DNA of 64,000 nucleotides from positions 124,001-188,000 of the forward strand of contig LNDT01000032.1 of assembly GCA_001464715.1 (NCBI GenBank). The letters run 5' to 3'. Within the stretch, counting starts at the first letter, position 1; each line of letters starts with the position of its first letter. The notes below the pieces were generated by a model. That model made no database searches. It was not told the DNA's origin and worked only from the letters and a program-made list of their open reading frames with translations. Shown one piece after another: positions 17,493 through 25,936 of this stretch. Source of the stretch: Bdellovibrionales bacterium Ga0074137 (lineage in GTDB: Bacteria; Bdellovibrionota; Bdellovibrionia; Bdellovibrionales; JAMPXM01). The position numbers and the translations under genes were made by a program.

Positions 17493-18137
17493 TTAGAACC
17501 TGAGCGAGCTTGATTGGCAGTGGGACAGGAATTCTTTTCTTGTTGAGGCTGACGTTCTGAAGTCGCCTCTCACTTCGCATGTCGCCGTTGTAGAGGTAGT
17601 ATCTCGGATTCCACGGGCGACCACACAGTAGTGTTTTGCGTTGATATGAACTGCAACGTGCGGTGTTTCTAAGAGAACTTCCATCGCGTCAGCGACTTGT
17701 TTAGTGAGGCGCTCTTGGACTTGTGGCCTCTTCGCAAAAAAATCGACAAGACGGTTAATTTTCGAAAGGCCAATCACTTTGTCCGTAGGAATGTAGGCGA
17801 CGGTGGCTCGGCCGTCGATCGTCTGAAAGTGATGCTCGCAGGTTGAGAGAACCGCAACGTCGCGAACAACGATCATTTGATCATATTCCATATCATTTTT
17901 GATGGTCGTAATTTTCGGAGTTGTCGCCGGATCGAGGCCGGAAAAAATCTCGTCAACGTACATCTTGGCGATGCGCCGAGGCGTCTCGGTCAATGAGTCA
18001 TTATTAAGATCCAGACCGAGAGTCTCAAGAATATCTCGCACTGATTTTTCGATACGGGTTCGCTTTTCCTCGTTAGAAAGCGCATTAGGGCGCTGCGGCG
18101 AGGGGAGGACTTTGCTGAGCCATTCATTGTTTGCCAT
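17493..18137 (-). CDS. folE: GTP cyclohydrolase I (FolE, type IA)
   Basis: The product has 214 residues from the ATG at 18137 (MANNEWLSK); the open frame extends upstream to 18323, but that part lacks family similarity. The enzyme converts GTP to 7,8-dihydroneopterin triphosphate, the first step of folate and pterin synthesis. Visible signatures are [15 protein letters not shown], the zinc-site segment [17 protein letters not shown] and [22 protein letters not shown], and [11 protein letters not shown] with the second zinc Cys. The C-terminus ([17 protein letters not shown]) is complete. It is cytoplasmic and normally a decamer. Confidence 0.96.
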   Translation of the reverse strand: MANNEWLSKVLPSPQRPNALSNEEKRTRIEKSVRDILETLGLDLNNDSLTETPRRIAKMYVDEIFSGLDPATTPKITTIKNDMEYDQMIVVRDVAVLSTCEHHFQTIDGRATVAYIPTDKVIGLSKINRLVDFFAKRPQVQERLTKQVADAMEVLLETPHVAVHINAKHYCVVARGIRDTTSTTATCEVRGDFRTSASTRKEFLSHCQSSSLRF

Positions 18138-18216
18138 AGGCCGATACCCTTGGTGGTATTTGATGATTCTGTCAACCGAGTGAAATGTTCGTTTCGAAAT
18201 TCCTGAAGAGGTGGCC

Positions 18217-18765
18217 GTGAAAACAACTGGGAAACTGAACGTTAAATCTGCTGTAGCCCGAGTCGCGGATCGTTTTGGCCTGGCCCTTCCGAGCGACCCT
18301 GAAGCGTTGGAAAAATCTTTCACCGAGCCGCTAAAGCGAAACGCCTTTTTCCTGGCGTTTATTCCGTCTCTCGCATTCTTTCGGATTTCAGTTCCGACTT
18401 TGAACCTTCGTGAGTGCCACGTCGATATTCCATTTTCATGGCGAACGCAGAATCCATTTAAGTCGATTTATTTTGCGGCTCAATCGGCGGCGGCCGAGCT
18501 CAGCACGGGGGCCCTTGTTTTACGGGCCATCGCAGCTCACCCCTCAATGTCGATGTTGGTCGTGAAAATGAGCGCTGAGTTCTCAAAAAAAGCTAAAAGT
18601 GATGTCCGGTTCATTTGTCGGGATGGCGAGGCCATCCACGCGGCCGCTGTACGGGCCTTGGCTGGAGAAACCGTCAATGTCACAGCCACGGCGATCGGCC
18701 AGATGGCCGATGGAACTGAAGTTTCGCGCTTCACCTTCGAATGGGCTTTAAAAATTAAGTCCTAG
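18217..18765 (+). CDS. DUF4442-type hotdog-fold protein, putative thioesterase
   Basis: The product has 182 residues from the GTG at 18217, preceded by GAAGAGG at 5-nt spacing; an in-frame GTG at 18211 is too close to that site. The pattern [27 protein letters not shown] (quoted here as its [13 protein letters not shown] core), followed by [18 protein letters not shown] and a C-terminal VNVTATAIG strand, is that of the DUF4442/PaaI-like hotdog family, which includes acyl-CoA thioesterase relatives. An Asp/Glu in the central helix (AELSTG) is the usual catalytic position. It diverges from folE. The substrate is unknown. Confidence 0.72.
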   Translation: MKTTGKLNVKSAVARVADRFGLALPSDPEALEKSFTEPLKRNAFFLAFIPSLAFFRISVPTLNLRECHVDIPFSWRTQNPFKSIYFAAQSAAAELSTGALVLRAIAAHPSMSMLVVKMSAEFSKKAKSDVRFICRDGEAIHAAAVRALAGETVNVTATAIGQMADGTEVSRFTFEWALKIKS

Positions 18766-18814
18766 CTAGGCGGACGTTGTCGCGCGGGTCCTCTGGTGTT
18801 ACGGTCCCGAGTTC

Positions 18815-20443
18815 ATGATTCATTTTTCAAGCGTCACCAAACAAAGCGGCAATAAAATACTTTTTACCAACGGGAACTTCCAGTTGAACCCAGGTGAGAA
18901 GGTGGGCCTCGTTGGGCCGAACGGCGCCGGCAAAACAACGGTTTTCCGCCTGATTGTTGGTGAGACGATGCCGGATGAGGGACGTGTCTCGAAACCCGAT
19001 AAAACGGTCGTTGGGTATTACTCTCAGAGCATTGATGAAATGCGGGGCCGTACTGTTCTGGAAGAAGTGAAGTCAGCAGCAGGGTCGCTGACCACGATGG
19101 CGAACGAGCTTCAGCGCCTAGAGGCTCGCTTATCTGAGCCAATGGATGACGATGAAATGATGAAGACGGTCGAGCGCTACGGCGAGCTTCAGGCCGAATT
19201 TGAACGGCTTGGAGGCTATGATCTCGACGCGCGTGCGGCCGAAATCCTCACCGGTCTTGGAATTCCTCCCGAAGAACAAGGTCGAATGACCGAGAGCTTT
19301 TCCGGTGGATGGAAAATGCGAATCGCGCTGGCGAAAATTCTGGCCCTTCAGCCGGATGTGCTTTTGATGGACGAACCGACGAACCATCTAGATATCGAGT
19401 CGATCGTTTGGCTTGAGAGTTGGCTAAAAGGTTACAAAGGTTCGGTTCTGATGACGTCTCACGACCGCGAATTCATGAACCGAATCGTGAACCGTGTTGT
19501 TGAAGTCGCGCATAAGACGATCACCGTCTACGGCGGCAATTACGATTTCTACGAGCGAGAGCGCGCCATTCGCCTCGAGCAGCTTGTTGCGGCCGCCAAA
19601 CGACAAGACGACATGCTCGCCAAAGAAGAAGAGTTCATTGCGCGATTCGCCGCGCGGGCTTCCCACGCGGCTCAAGTTCAGTCGAGAGTAAAAAAATTAG
19701 AGAAAATCGATCGGATCGAAATTCCTCTGGAAGAAAAAGACATCAATATTGTTTGGCCAACACCACCTCGCGGTGGTGAAGAAGTCGTGAAAATTTCTGG
19801 TCTAGGAAAAACTTGGAGGACGGGCGAAGGGCGGGAGAAGCTCGTGTTTCGAGGCGCTTCAGCCCTTGTGAAACGACTGGATCGGATCGCGGTTGTTGGA
19901 GTGAACGGCGCCGGAAAATCGACCTTACTTAAGATCATCACAGGCCAAACGGAAGCCACAGAAGGTCAGGCCGTCATCGGAGCCTCGATTGATGTCGGTT
20001 ACTTCAGCCAAAACTCACTTGATATTCTCGATCCGGACTCCACGGTCGTCGAAGAAGTTCATTCAAGAATACCGAATTCAAATCTTGGATACGTTCGAAG
20101 TCTCTTGGGGGCCTTCAAATTTTCGGGGGACGACGTCGATAAAAAAATCTCGGTTCTTTCAGGAGGAGAGAAGTCGCGCGTCGTGCTTGCGACCATTCTT
20201 GCTCGGCCCGTGAATCTTCTGGTTCTGGACGAGCCGACGAACCATCTTGATATCGCTTCAAGGGAAGTTCTGCTTGATGCCGTAAAGAATTTCCCTGGCA
20301 CCGTTATGATCGTAAGTCACGATCGCCATTTCTTGAAGGCCATCACAACGCGAGTTTTTGAAGTCGATAAAAATGAGCTTCACGTGGTTGACGGTGACTG
20401 GGACTACTATCTGGAAAAACGCGGCCACGCGCGGGGACTCTAG
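18815..20443 (+). CDS. ABC-F family ATPase (ribosome-associated type)
   Basis: The product has 542 residues with two ABC ATPase domains and no membrane helices. Walker A motifs are GPNGAGKT at 34-41 and GVNGAGKS in the second half; signatures are FSGGWKMR and LSGGEKSR; Walker B segments are LLMDEPTNHLD and LVLDEPTNHLD. A charged linker (about 235-310) joins the domains. ABC-F proteins bind the ribosomal E site and modulate translation; this one resembles the Uup/EttA/YbiT housekeeping class more than resistance types. A GNAT gene follows after only 5 nt. Confidence 0.93.
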   Translation: MIHFSSVTKQSGNKILFTNGNFQLNPGEKVGLVGPNGAGKTTVFRLIVGETMPDEGRVSKPDKTVVGYYSQSIDEMRGRTVLEEVKSAAGSLTTMANELQRLEARLSEPMDDDEMMKTVERYGELQAEFERLGGYDLDARAAEILTGLGIPPEEQGRMTESFSGGWKMRIALAKILALQPDVLLMDEPTNHLDIESIVWLESWLKGYKGSVLMTSHDREFMNRIVNRVVEVAHKTITVYGGNYDFYERERAIRLEQLVAAAKRQDDMLAKEEEFIARFAARASHAAQVQSRVKKLEKIDRIEIPLEEKDINIVWPTPPRGGEEVVKISGLGKTWRTGEGREKLVFRGASALVKRLDRIAVVGVNGAGKSTLLKIITGQTEATEGQAVIGASIDVGYFSQNSLDILDPDSTVVEEVHSRIPNSNLGYVRSLLGAFKFSGDDVDKKISVLSGGEKSRVVLATILARPVNLLVLDEPTNHLDIASREVLLDAVKNFPGTVMIVSHDRHFLKAITTRVFEVDKNELHVVDGDWDYYLEKRGHARGL

Positions 20444-20448
20444 CCCCA

Positions 20449-20979
20449 ATGAAGCTTGTTTTGCGCCGCCTAGTCTTGAGTGACGAGAGAGCGTTTTTTG
20501 AGGGCATGAAGCTTTGGGATGGCCATGCGCTGACGTGGTACACTTTTGATTGGCAATCCGGGATGAGGTTCCATGAACTCCTTGAGAAACTTGAAAATGC
20601 AGTTCAAGGCCGAGATCTACCACCCAATTTTGTTCCTTCCACGGCTCTCTACGGATTTCTAGGTGATAACATCGTGGGTCGCCTCCACATTCGGCACGCT
20701 TTGAACGAAGAGCTGCTTCGACGAGGTGGAAATATCGGCTATTCGGTCGCGCCCGTTTTTCGCAGACGAGGATTTGCAACCGAGATGTTGAAACAAGGTC
20801 TTGATCATTGCCGGGGTCTTGGAATGAGCAAAGTTCTTGTCTCGTGCACAGACACGAACATCGCTTCTTGGAAAGTCATCGAAAAATGCGGTGGAGTTTT
20901 AGAGAACATCATCCAAGACAGAACAAACGACGGAACTAATGACGAAAAAGTCCGGCGATACTGGATTCACTTCGCGTAG
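20449..20979 (+). CDS. GNAT acetyltransferase, RimJ/RimL-like
   Basis: The product has 176 residues. It starts with the RimJ/RimL pattern (MKLVLRRLVLSDERAFFEG) and carries the acetyl-CoA loop NIGYSVAPVFRRRGFATEML, where R-R-R-G-F-A is the Q/RxxGxG/A donor site, followed by VLVSCTDTNIASWKVIEKCGG, a typical GNAT C-terminal motif. Members acetylate protein N-termini or small molecules. It lies 5 nt after the ABC-F gene, so co-transcription and a role near the ribosome are plausible but not shown. Its 3' end overlaps the convergent fusion gene by 13 nt. Confidence 0.87.
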   Translation: MKLVLRRLVLSDERAFFEGMKLWDGHALTWYTFDWQSGMRFHELLEKLENAVQGRDLPPNFVPSTALYGFLGDNIVGRLHIRHALNEELLRRGGNIGYSVAPVFRRRGFATEMLKQGLDHCRGLGMSKVLVSCTDTNIASWKVIEKCGGVLENIIQDRTNDGTNDEKVRRYWIHFA

Positions 20980-21881
20980 CCGACAAAAGCTTGGATTTCG
21001 ACTTCGGTGCACCGCCGAGACTTTGCTTTCTTTAGAGCCCCGTAGAGAAAACCCTCGAACGATGTGGGGGTGCTTTTAAAACACGTAGCCGTAACACCCT
21101 GGCTGCGATCGACAACATCCCAAGGAACCTGAATGGCTCGGGTTGCAAGCACGCGGCGACTTTCGGTCGAAAGGTCCACCTCGAAGCCCTGGACGGGGGC
21201 TTTCTTCAGCGGCAAATAGAGACTGAATTTTTTGACGCCAACTGTTTTAGGTTGGATAGCTTTCTGCGAAACACGACATCCGAAATAAGTCCCTTTAACA
21301 GCAAGTCCGACGATCGTGTCACCGATAATGCCAGCGGATTTTGATGGTTCAAGCTGCACAACCACAAGTGAAGATGTCAGCGAGTCTTTTGCTGCGAGAC
21401 CTTCGGCGATAGCGGGTTCGAAACATGCTGCTGGCGCTGATGCTGAGACATCGGCGTGGCTGCGGCTTCCAGCAAGCGAAGCTCCTAAAAAAAACACCAG
21501 AAAGAAGAAGATAGGTGAAAAGATCTTTTTCCAACCCTCGACTTTAAATCCGACGGTTCCAAAATCAGGGCCCAAAAGAAAAGGTCGCTTGATCAGTTTT
21601 CCATTTTTAGAAAGTAGAGCGAGAGACTTTTCCTTCGATAGACCAGCTTTCAGTTGGTCAGCGACTTTAAGTTCTCGGTAAAGAACGCCCGAAGTATTGA
21701 AGAGGCTTTTAAAGCTCCCGCCACTGTTTTCCAAATACTGCGACATTTGTTCGAGCTCGTTCAGCGAGGGCGGATGGTCGACAATGTTAATCGCTTCGAA
21801 TTCCAAACCATTCTTCGTAAGATACGTGATGGCTTGTTTGCAGGTGCTGCAGGCGGGGTAGTGATAAAGCTTCACGTTCAT
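20967..21881 (-). CDS. Arsenate-reductase-like (ArsC/Spx) domain fused to an exported domain
   Basis: The product has 304 residues. Residues 1-117 are an ArsC/YffB/Spx-type thioredoxin fold: CSTCK with C11 and C14, FEAINIVDHPPS, LFNTSGVLYRELKV, and R99 in KRPFLLGP. A strongly hydrophobic segment (120-138, IFSPIFFFLVFFLGASL) then reads like a signal peptide ending SRSHA, followed by about 160 residues with paired Cys (ACFEPAIAE, YFGCRVS, TATCFKS, RRCTEVE). I find no ATG or GTG between the two parts, so this looks like a true in-frame fusion: cytoplasmic redox head, one membrane helix, periplasmic tail. The tail is unrecognised. Confidence 0.75.
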   Translation of the reverse strand: MNVKLYHYPACSTCKQAITYLTKNGLEFEAINIVDHPPSLNELEQMSQYLENSGGSFKSLFNTSGVLYRELKVADQLKAGLSKEKSLALLSKNGKLIKRPFLLGPDFGTVGFKVEGWKKIFSPIFFFLVFFLGASLAGSRSHADVSASAPAACFEPAIAEGLAAKDSLTSSLVVVQLEPSKSAGIIGDTIVGLAVKGTYFGCRVSQKAIQPKTVGVKKFSLYLPLKKAPVQGFEVDLSTESRRVLATRAIQVPWDVVDRSQGVTATCFKSTPTSFEGFLYGALKKAKSRRCTEVEIQAFVGYAK

Positions 21882-21934
21882 CTCTAAAACATCCTTTCGC
21901 GAGCCAAACTAGTTTGTCAGGTTACGTTGCCAGA

Positions 21935-22576
21935 TTACTTCGGAAGATACAAAATCACCCGGTTTGCTTCGATCGCGAGCGTCGAGATGCGCCCGACGGC
22001 TTTTGGCTTTTCAAAAACCGCGTGTGCCACGCTCCTAAGTTCGGTTCGATCAGAGGACTCGACTTTCTTTGTGAAAAATCCCACCACGAGACCTTCAACA
22101 TTACTGCGAGAAAGTTCCGCGGTACCTGAAGGTTTTGGAGTCATGAAGTCCGTTTTTTTGAAACGACCTTTCAGTAAGAACGGAACGGTTCCGGGATTTT
22201 CGAATCCAAACTTCTTTAAGGTCGAGTCCAAGAATGCGTGCAAGCTTTCTCGGTCAGCGAAGTCTATGGTCAGCGGAACTTCAATCCACCGTGTCGTTGT
22301 CGTCGAGATAAGATCCGACGTCTTAACTTTCAAGGAGGAGCTGACAGTCATTGCGCCTGTGGCGCTGACTCGCGCTACGGAGACGTTGCCATTGGCGATG
22401 ACGATGACGTCTTCACCATTTTCGCTAAGACCAGCCGCATAGAGGTTCTTTCTTTGCAAACTTAAGAGTTCGATCGGCTGACTTTGCACTCGAACATCAA
22501 AGTGTGTCGGCGCAGCCATCAGGCCAGAGGCAGGCGCTATCAAAAATGCTAATGAAAAGGTGATCAATGCAAACAT
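21935..22576 (-). CDS. Exported protein, possibly a distant acetolactate-decarboxylase-like fold
   Basis: The product has 213 residues with a signal peptide (LITFSLAFLIAPASGLMAAP). The order of segments (YAAGLSENGEDVIVIANGNVSVA, IEVPLTIDFADRESLHAFLD, TVPFLLKGRFKKTDF, VEGLVVGFFTKKVE, RISTLAIEANRVILYLPK) recalls the alpha-acetolactate decarboxylase-like family, where a glycine-rich GEDVIVI strand and a terminal LYLP occur. The metal-binding HxH pair expected before the last strand is replaced (VAHAVF, then GRIS), so enzymatic activity is doubtful. It could instead be an unrelated periplasmic protein. The family link is tentative. Confidence 0.55.
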   Translation of the reverse strand: MFALITFSLAFLIAPASGLMAAPTHFDVRVQSQPIELLSLQRKNLYAAGLSENGEDVIVIANGNVSVARVSATGAMTVSSSLKVKTSDLISTTTTRWIEVPLTIDFADRESLHAFLDSTLKKFGFENPGTVPFLLKGRFKKTDFMTPKPSGTAELSRSNVEGLVVGFFTKKVESSDRTELRSVAHAVFEKPKAVGRISTLAIEANRVILYLPK

Positions 22577-22594
22577 CGCGACCAGATTCCCGTC

Positions 22595-23080
22595 TCAGCT
22601 CTCGACCCGAGAGGATTCACGCTCACTGTCGCCATCTGAAGAGGTGGCCGCTTTTCTTTCTCGTGCGGCCAAAAACTCGCGTAAAAGACCTACTGCGATG
22701 GTTTCAAGCAGAGTTCGCAACTCGCTTCGCGGGTCATCTTCCAAATTAAGTTTTGATTTTCGTTCCTCGGCTTTTTCATTGCTTCCTATGATCCATCCAG
22801 TGAGCGCTGTGAAGACAGCGATGCCTAAAAGTGTGGTCGCTGAGATCATGAGTCCCGAATATGATACTGATCCCGAGCTCTCCAGCTGGAGACCCATCTC
22901 GATGACTGCAATCAGAACCGATGAAAAAACAAGAAGCCCCGAAGTTGCAAAAAAGACTCCCGCCAAAGCGAGTCGGCGTCCGACTTCGGCCGCACGCAGG
23001 CCGGCCTGCTTAAGGCTTTCGCCTTCCTGCTTGGATTGATAATTTAAAAACGCTTGAGCAAGTAGCATGAGTGGATTCAT
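22595..23080 (-). CDS. Phage-holin-superfamily-III-like membrane protein
   Basis: The product has 161 residues from the ATG at 23080 (MNPLMLLAQ), overlapping the stop of the DUF883-like gene by 4 nt (ATGA). Two membrane segments (LALAGVFFATSGLLVFSSVLIA and ISATTLLGIAVFTALTGWIIG, each shortened to its core) flank a short loop; the C-terminus is charged and ends in Ser/Glu-rich sequence. This is the arrangement of the holin-like PF07332 group, which is commonly paired with DUF883 (YqjD/ElaB) proteins in bacterial chromosomes and is not phage-derived there. It is probably an inner-membrane stress protein. Confidence 0.72.
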   Translation of the reverse strand: MNPLMLLAQAFLNYQSKQEGESLKQAGLRAAEVGRRLALAGVFFATSGLLVFSSVLIAVIEMGLQLESSGSVSYSGLMISATTLLGIAVFTALTGWIIGSNEKAEERKSKLNLEDDPRSELRTLLETIAVGLLREFLAARERKAATSSDGDSERESSRVES

Positions 23081-23343
23081 CGTTTCGATCCTCTCGAAGA
23101 GCCCAAAATGTAACCGATGGCAGCAGCTCCGAAGAGCGCGACCCACGGATTTTTCCTTACAAAGGTCACAGTGTCTTCCGCCAGTTTTTTTGCGACCTCT
23201 GACGAAACCTTAGCCGCATCGTCCAGAGATTGCTGTGAAAAAGTCTCGGCCATTTTGTCCGACACGGTGTTGGCCAGTGTGCCTATCAAGGTTTCCGGCG
23301 TCTCTGCGTGTGATTTCAATGTTTTCGCTTTTGGTTTTTCCAT
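23077..23343 (-). CDS. DUF883 (YqjD/ElaB-like) membrane-anchored protein
   Basis: The product has 88 residues from the ATG at 23343 (MEKPKAKTLK); an ATG at 23385 is possible. A long amphipathic helix rich in Ala, Ser, Thr, Glu and Lys (SDKMAETFSQQSLDDAAK, VAKKLAEDTVTFVRKNP) leads to a C-terminal hydrophobic helix WVALFGAAAIGYILGS followed by SRGSKR. This is the standard DUF883 layout, in E. coli a C-tail-anchored, ribosome-associated stationary-phase protein. It is coupled by a 4-nt overlap to the holin-like gene. Confidence 0.82.
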   Translation of the reverse strand: MEKPKAKTLKSHAETPETLIGTLANTVSDKMAETFSQQSLDDAAKVSSEVAKKLAEDTVTFVRKNPWVALFGAAAIGYILGSSRGSKR

Positions 23344-23453
23344 TTTGATAAGATTGGCAGAGTTAAAATTCAATGTCAGTACCATATTGTCAGTCGGCCG
23401 ATGTAAGGCGATAATCGAAGTGTGAAAGTGTATTTTTCTTTTTGAGGCGTGGA

Positions 23454-23933
23454 ATGAACAAAAATGATCTCGTTCGAAAAATCACCGCGCAGCTTGAGGT
23501 CGATCTGGCGGCCCTAAAAGCTGCAGCGCTTGAAACTTATTCGGCCGCGACCGGCGACGAAAGCAAGCCTGAGAATAAGTATGACACGCGGGCTCTCGAA
23601 GCGTCCTACTTGGCGGGCGCACAAGCCAAACGAGCGGCCGATCTTGAGGCCTCATTGGGCGTCTTTAAAACACTTGGCGTAAAGAACTTTGATTCTAAGA
23701 GCCGGATCGAGTCGACCGCACTTGTCGATGTTGACTTGGACGGGAAAGAAACTCGCGTCTTCATCGCTCCGGCCCGCATCAGTCTCAGCCTCACGTTCGA
23801 AAGTACGACGATTCAGGTCATCACTCCACAAAGTCCCCTCGGAGAGGCGCTCTTGGGATTGAAAGTTGGAGATATCGCAAAGGTCGATCGTGGATCGCGG
23901 CAACTTGAGTACGAAGTCGTCGCTATTTTCTAA
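23454..23933 (+). CDS. GreA/GreB-like protein
   Basis: The product has 159 residues from the ATG at 23454 (MNKNDLVRK). Residues about 20-75 form a helical segment with the sequence style of Gre-like proteins (ENKYDTRALEASYLAGAQAKR), and the C-terminal part (ITPQSPLGEALLGLKVGDIAKV, ending EYEVVAIF) matches the FKBP-like domain of GreA/GreB, which docks on the secondary channel of RNA polymerase. The N-terminal coiled coil is shorter than in true GreA and the acidic tip is not evident. It may thus modulate RNA polymerase without transcript cleavage. Confidence 0.75.
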   Translation: MNKNDLVRKITAQLEVDLAALKAAALETYSAATGDESKPENKYDTRALEASYLAGAQAKRAADLEASLGVFKTLGVKNFDSKSRIESTALVDVDLDGKETRVFIAPARISLSLTFESTTIQVITPQSPLGEALLGLKVGDIAKVDRGSRQLEYEVVAIF

Positions 23934-24033
23934 TAGAGCATTTTTTAAAAAGAGCACCGCTCTTGCAGTGAAGCAAAAGCAAACCTCCGCCGGCCTCCAG
24001 TTCGCTTTCGGCGCTGAGAAAGGTGTTACTTTT

Positions 24034-25113
24034 ATGAAACCTCTACATGGCGCTGCTGGCTCGGCACTGGCTGTGATTGCAGCGTTCCTTTTTTGTTCGC
24101 AAGTAGCTCTCGCAAGCAGAGCGGACCGAGTCGTTCTTCGTGGGCTAGAAAAGCCTTTTGCGGTCGTTGCCGCTCCGGATGGAATGATTTGGATTTCAGA
24201 AAAGCCCGGACGAATTAAAATCTTCGATTCGAAATTCCAACTTCAACAGACGCTCACTGCGGCTTCGGGAAATTTTCCTGACTTTGTTTTTTTCGGCGAA
24301 GGCGGTGTACTTGATATCGCGTTTCATCCGCAGTTTTCATCCAATCGACAGATTTATATCGCATACTCGGTCCTCAAAAACGGTGAGTACTTGACGCGGG
24401 TCAATCGGTTCGTCTTTTCGCAAGGCGTGCTTTCAGATCACCGCATAATTTTTGATGGTCCCGGTGGAACTGCAGGAACTCATTTCGGTTGCCGCTTGGC
24501 GTTTGATGCGAACGGAATTCTTTTTGCTTCTTTCGGAGAGCGACGAGACATGCACAAAGCTCAAGACATGACTCTTGGTCACGGAAAAATCGTTCGACTG
24601 CAAGACGACGGTATGATTCCTCGTGATAATCCCTTTGGCTCTCGAAACCCTATTTTTTCTTTAGGGCATAGAAATCCTCAAGGTCTCGCATTTCGCCCTT
24701 CGGATGGGCGTCTTTTTAGTTCTGAGCACGGACCGACCATCTATGATGCGCCTGAGGGAGGGGACGAAGTGAACGAGATTCGTGCCGGTCAAAATTATGG
24801 ATGGCCGCTGTACCATCATCGTGAAACAGCTCCGGGGTTTGTCGCTCCCATCGCTGAGTACACGCCGGCTGTAGCTCCTTCGGGAATTGCGTTTTACACG
24901 GGATCTAAAATTTCTGAGTGGACGGGCGATCTATTTGTCGCCATGCTGCGCGGCCGTTATCTTTTGAGGCTCCGAATCGATGGTGGCGGTCGCGTGTCAG
25001 ACCAAGAAAAATTGCTATCTGGTCGCTATGGGCGCCTGCGCGACGTTGAAACTTCAGCGTCGGGAGCAATCCTCGTGCTCAGTGACGACGGCCGATTGAT
25101 CGAGGTTCGCTAG
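24034..25113 (+). CDS. PQQ-dependent sugar dehydrogenase-like exported protein (YliI/Asd type)
   Basis: The product has 359 residues. The ATG at 24034 opens a signal peptide (LAVIAAFLFCSQVALAS). The six-bladed propeller of the soluble glucose/sorbosone dehydrogenase family is visible: FAVVAAPDGMIWISEKPGRI, GEGGVLDIAFHPQF, HFGCRLAFDANG, LGHRNPQGLAFRP, LFSSEHGP, GGDEVNEIRAGQNYGWP and APSGIAFYTG. These are the PQQ- and calcium-binding loops of aldose sugar dehydrogenases, which oxidise sugars in the periplasm and pass electrons to the respiratory chain. No PQQ biosynthesis genes are in the window. The frame is open upstream to 23866, but that part overlaps the Gre-like gene. Confidence 0.9.
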   Translation: MKPLHGAAGSALAVIAAFLFCSQVALASRADRVVLRGLEKPFAVVAAPDGMIWISEKPGRIKIFDSKFQLQQTLTAASGNFPDFVFFGEGGVLDIAFHPQFSSNRQIYIAYSVLKNGEYLTRVNRFVFSQGVLSDHRIIFDGPGGTAGTHFGCRLAFDANGILFASFGERRDMHKAQDMTLGHGKIVRLQDDGMIPRDNPFGSRNPIFSLGHRNPQGLAFRPSDGRLFSSEHGPTIYDAPEGGDEVNEIRAGQNYGWPLYHHRETAPGFVAPIAEYTPAVAPSGIAFYTGSKISEWTGDLFVAMLRGRYLLRLRIDGGGRVSDQEKLLSGRYGRLRDVETSASGAILVLSDDGRLIEVR

Positions 25114-25120
25114 AGCGGAG

Positions 25121-25849
25121 CTAAAAGCTCAGCGTTTGTTCGTTTTCTGGTTCATTTTCTTTTTTTTTTGACGCCCCACCAGGGTCCCAAGTCTCGATCG
25201 GCGCTGAGAGCGTTCGGTTAGCTTCAGCCTCATCGATAAGAACAAATGTGTCGGCGGCCTCGTTGAAGGCGTAGACGTTCGCCGTGCTCAACTCGAACCA
25301 CCAGCCGTGCAGATTCAATTCGCCTTTGGCAATCCGCTCTTGGACGAGAGGGTAGGACCGTAAATGTTCAATTTGTTGAAGTACATTCAGCTGCGAGAGA
25401 AGGTTGACCGGGCTCAAGCCGTTTTCGCTGGGTGTAAGCTTGCTGAGAGCGGGCTCGCCGTGACGAAGCCACGCTCGGAGGTTTGGAGCTTTGATTGTGT
25501 TTCTTCCCGCCAGAAGCGCGTGCATGGCACCGCAGTCAGAGTGTCCGCAAACAATAATGTCTTTAATATTCAGCGTCGTGATGGAGAATTCGATCGCGGC
25601 CGCTTCCGATTCATCGGCGGTCGAGTGGCCTGCGATTCCGCAGCATGGAATCATGTTGCCGACGTTCCGAACGACGAAAAGGTCGCCCGGATCCGTCGAG
25701 GCGAAAACGTTGGGCGCGACTCGGCTGTCAGAGCAGGCGATAAAAAGCGAGTCGGGCTTTTGTCCCAGCGCCATCCGTGCGAATTTTTCGCGCGACTCAG
25801 GCAAAATATTCTGACGGAATTCGATGATACCTTTAACGAGCTTTTTCAT
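25121..25849 (-). CDS. Beta-class carbonic anhydrase
   Basis: The product has 242 residues. It interconverts carbon dioxide and bicarbonate using a zinc ion. The ligands are visible as C39 and D41 in ACSDSR, and H103 and C106 in CGHSDCGAM. The ILPESREKFARMALGQ entry segment and VVRNVGNMIP are also typical of the cyanobacterial/plant-like beta class. The C-terminus is a charged tail (KKKENEPENEQ). No signal peptide, so cytoplasmic. It converges on the sugar dehydrogenase gene with only 7 nt between them. Confidence 0.96.
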   Translation of the reverse strand: MKKLVKGIIEFRQNILPESREKFARMALGQKPDSLFIACSDSRVAPNVFASTDPGDLFVVRNVGNMIPCCGIAGHSTADESEAAAIEFSITTLNIKDIIVCGHSDCGAMHALLAGRNTIKAPNLRAWLRHGEPALSKLTPSENGLSPVNLLSQLNVLQQIEHLRSYPLVQERIAKGELNLHGWWFELSTANVYAFNEAADTFVLIDEAEANRTLSAPIETWDPGGASKKKENEPENEQTLSF

Positions 25850-25936
25850 GGGTGCACGGAAAATACCCCAAGTCGGCTCCGAGCGACAGCCCTTTTGACG
25901 AACTTTTAACTGTCGCGAAATGTAATTGGAGGGGTT

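Noticed and set aside
21400-21440. Possible tRNA T-loop (GGTTCGAA)
   Set aside because: It lies within a coding region and has no matching acceptor, D or anticodon arms; I found no tRNA gene in the window.
22595-23343. Holin-like gene as a sign of a prophage
   Set aside because: The pair with DUF883 is a common chromosomal arrangement, and no other phage genes (terminase, capsid, integrase) are in the window.
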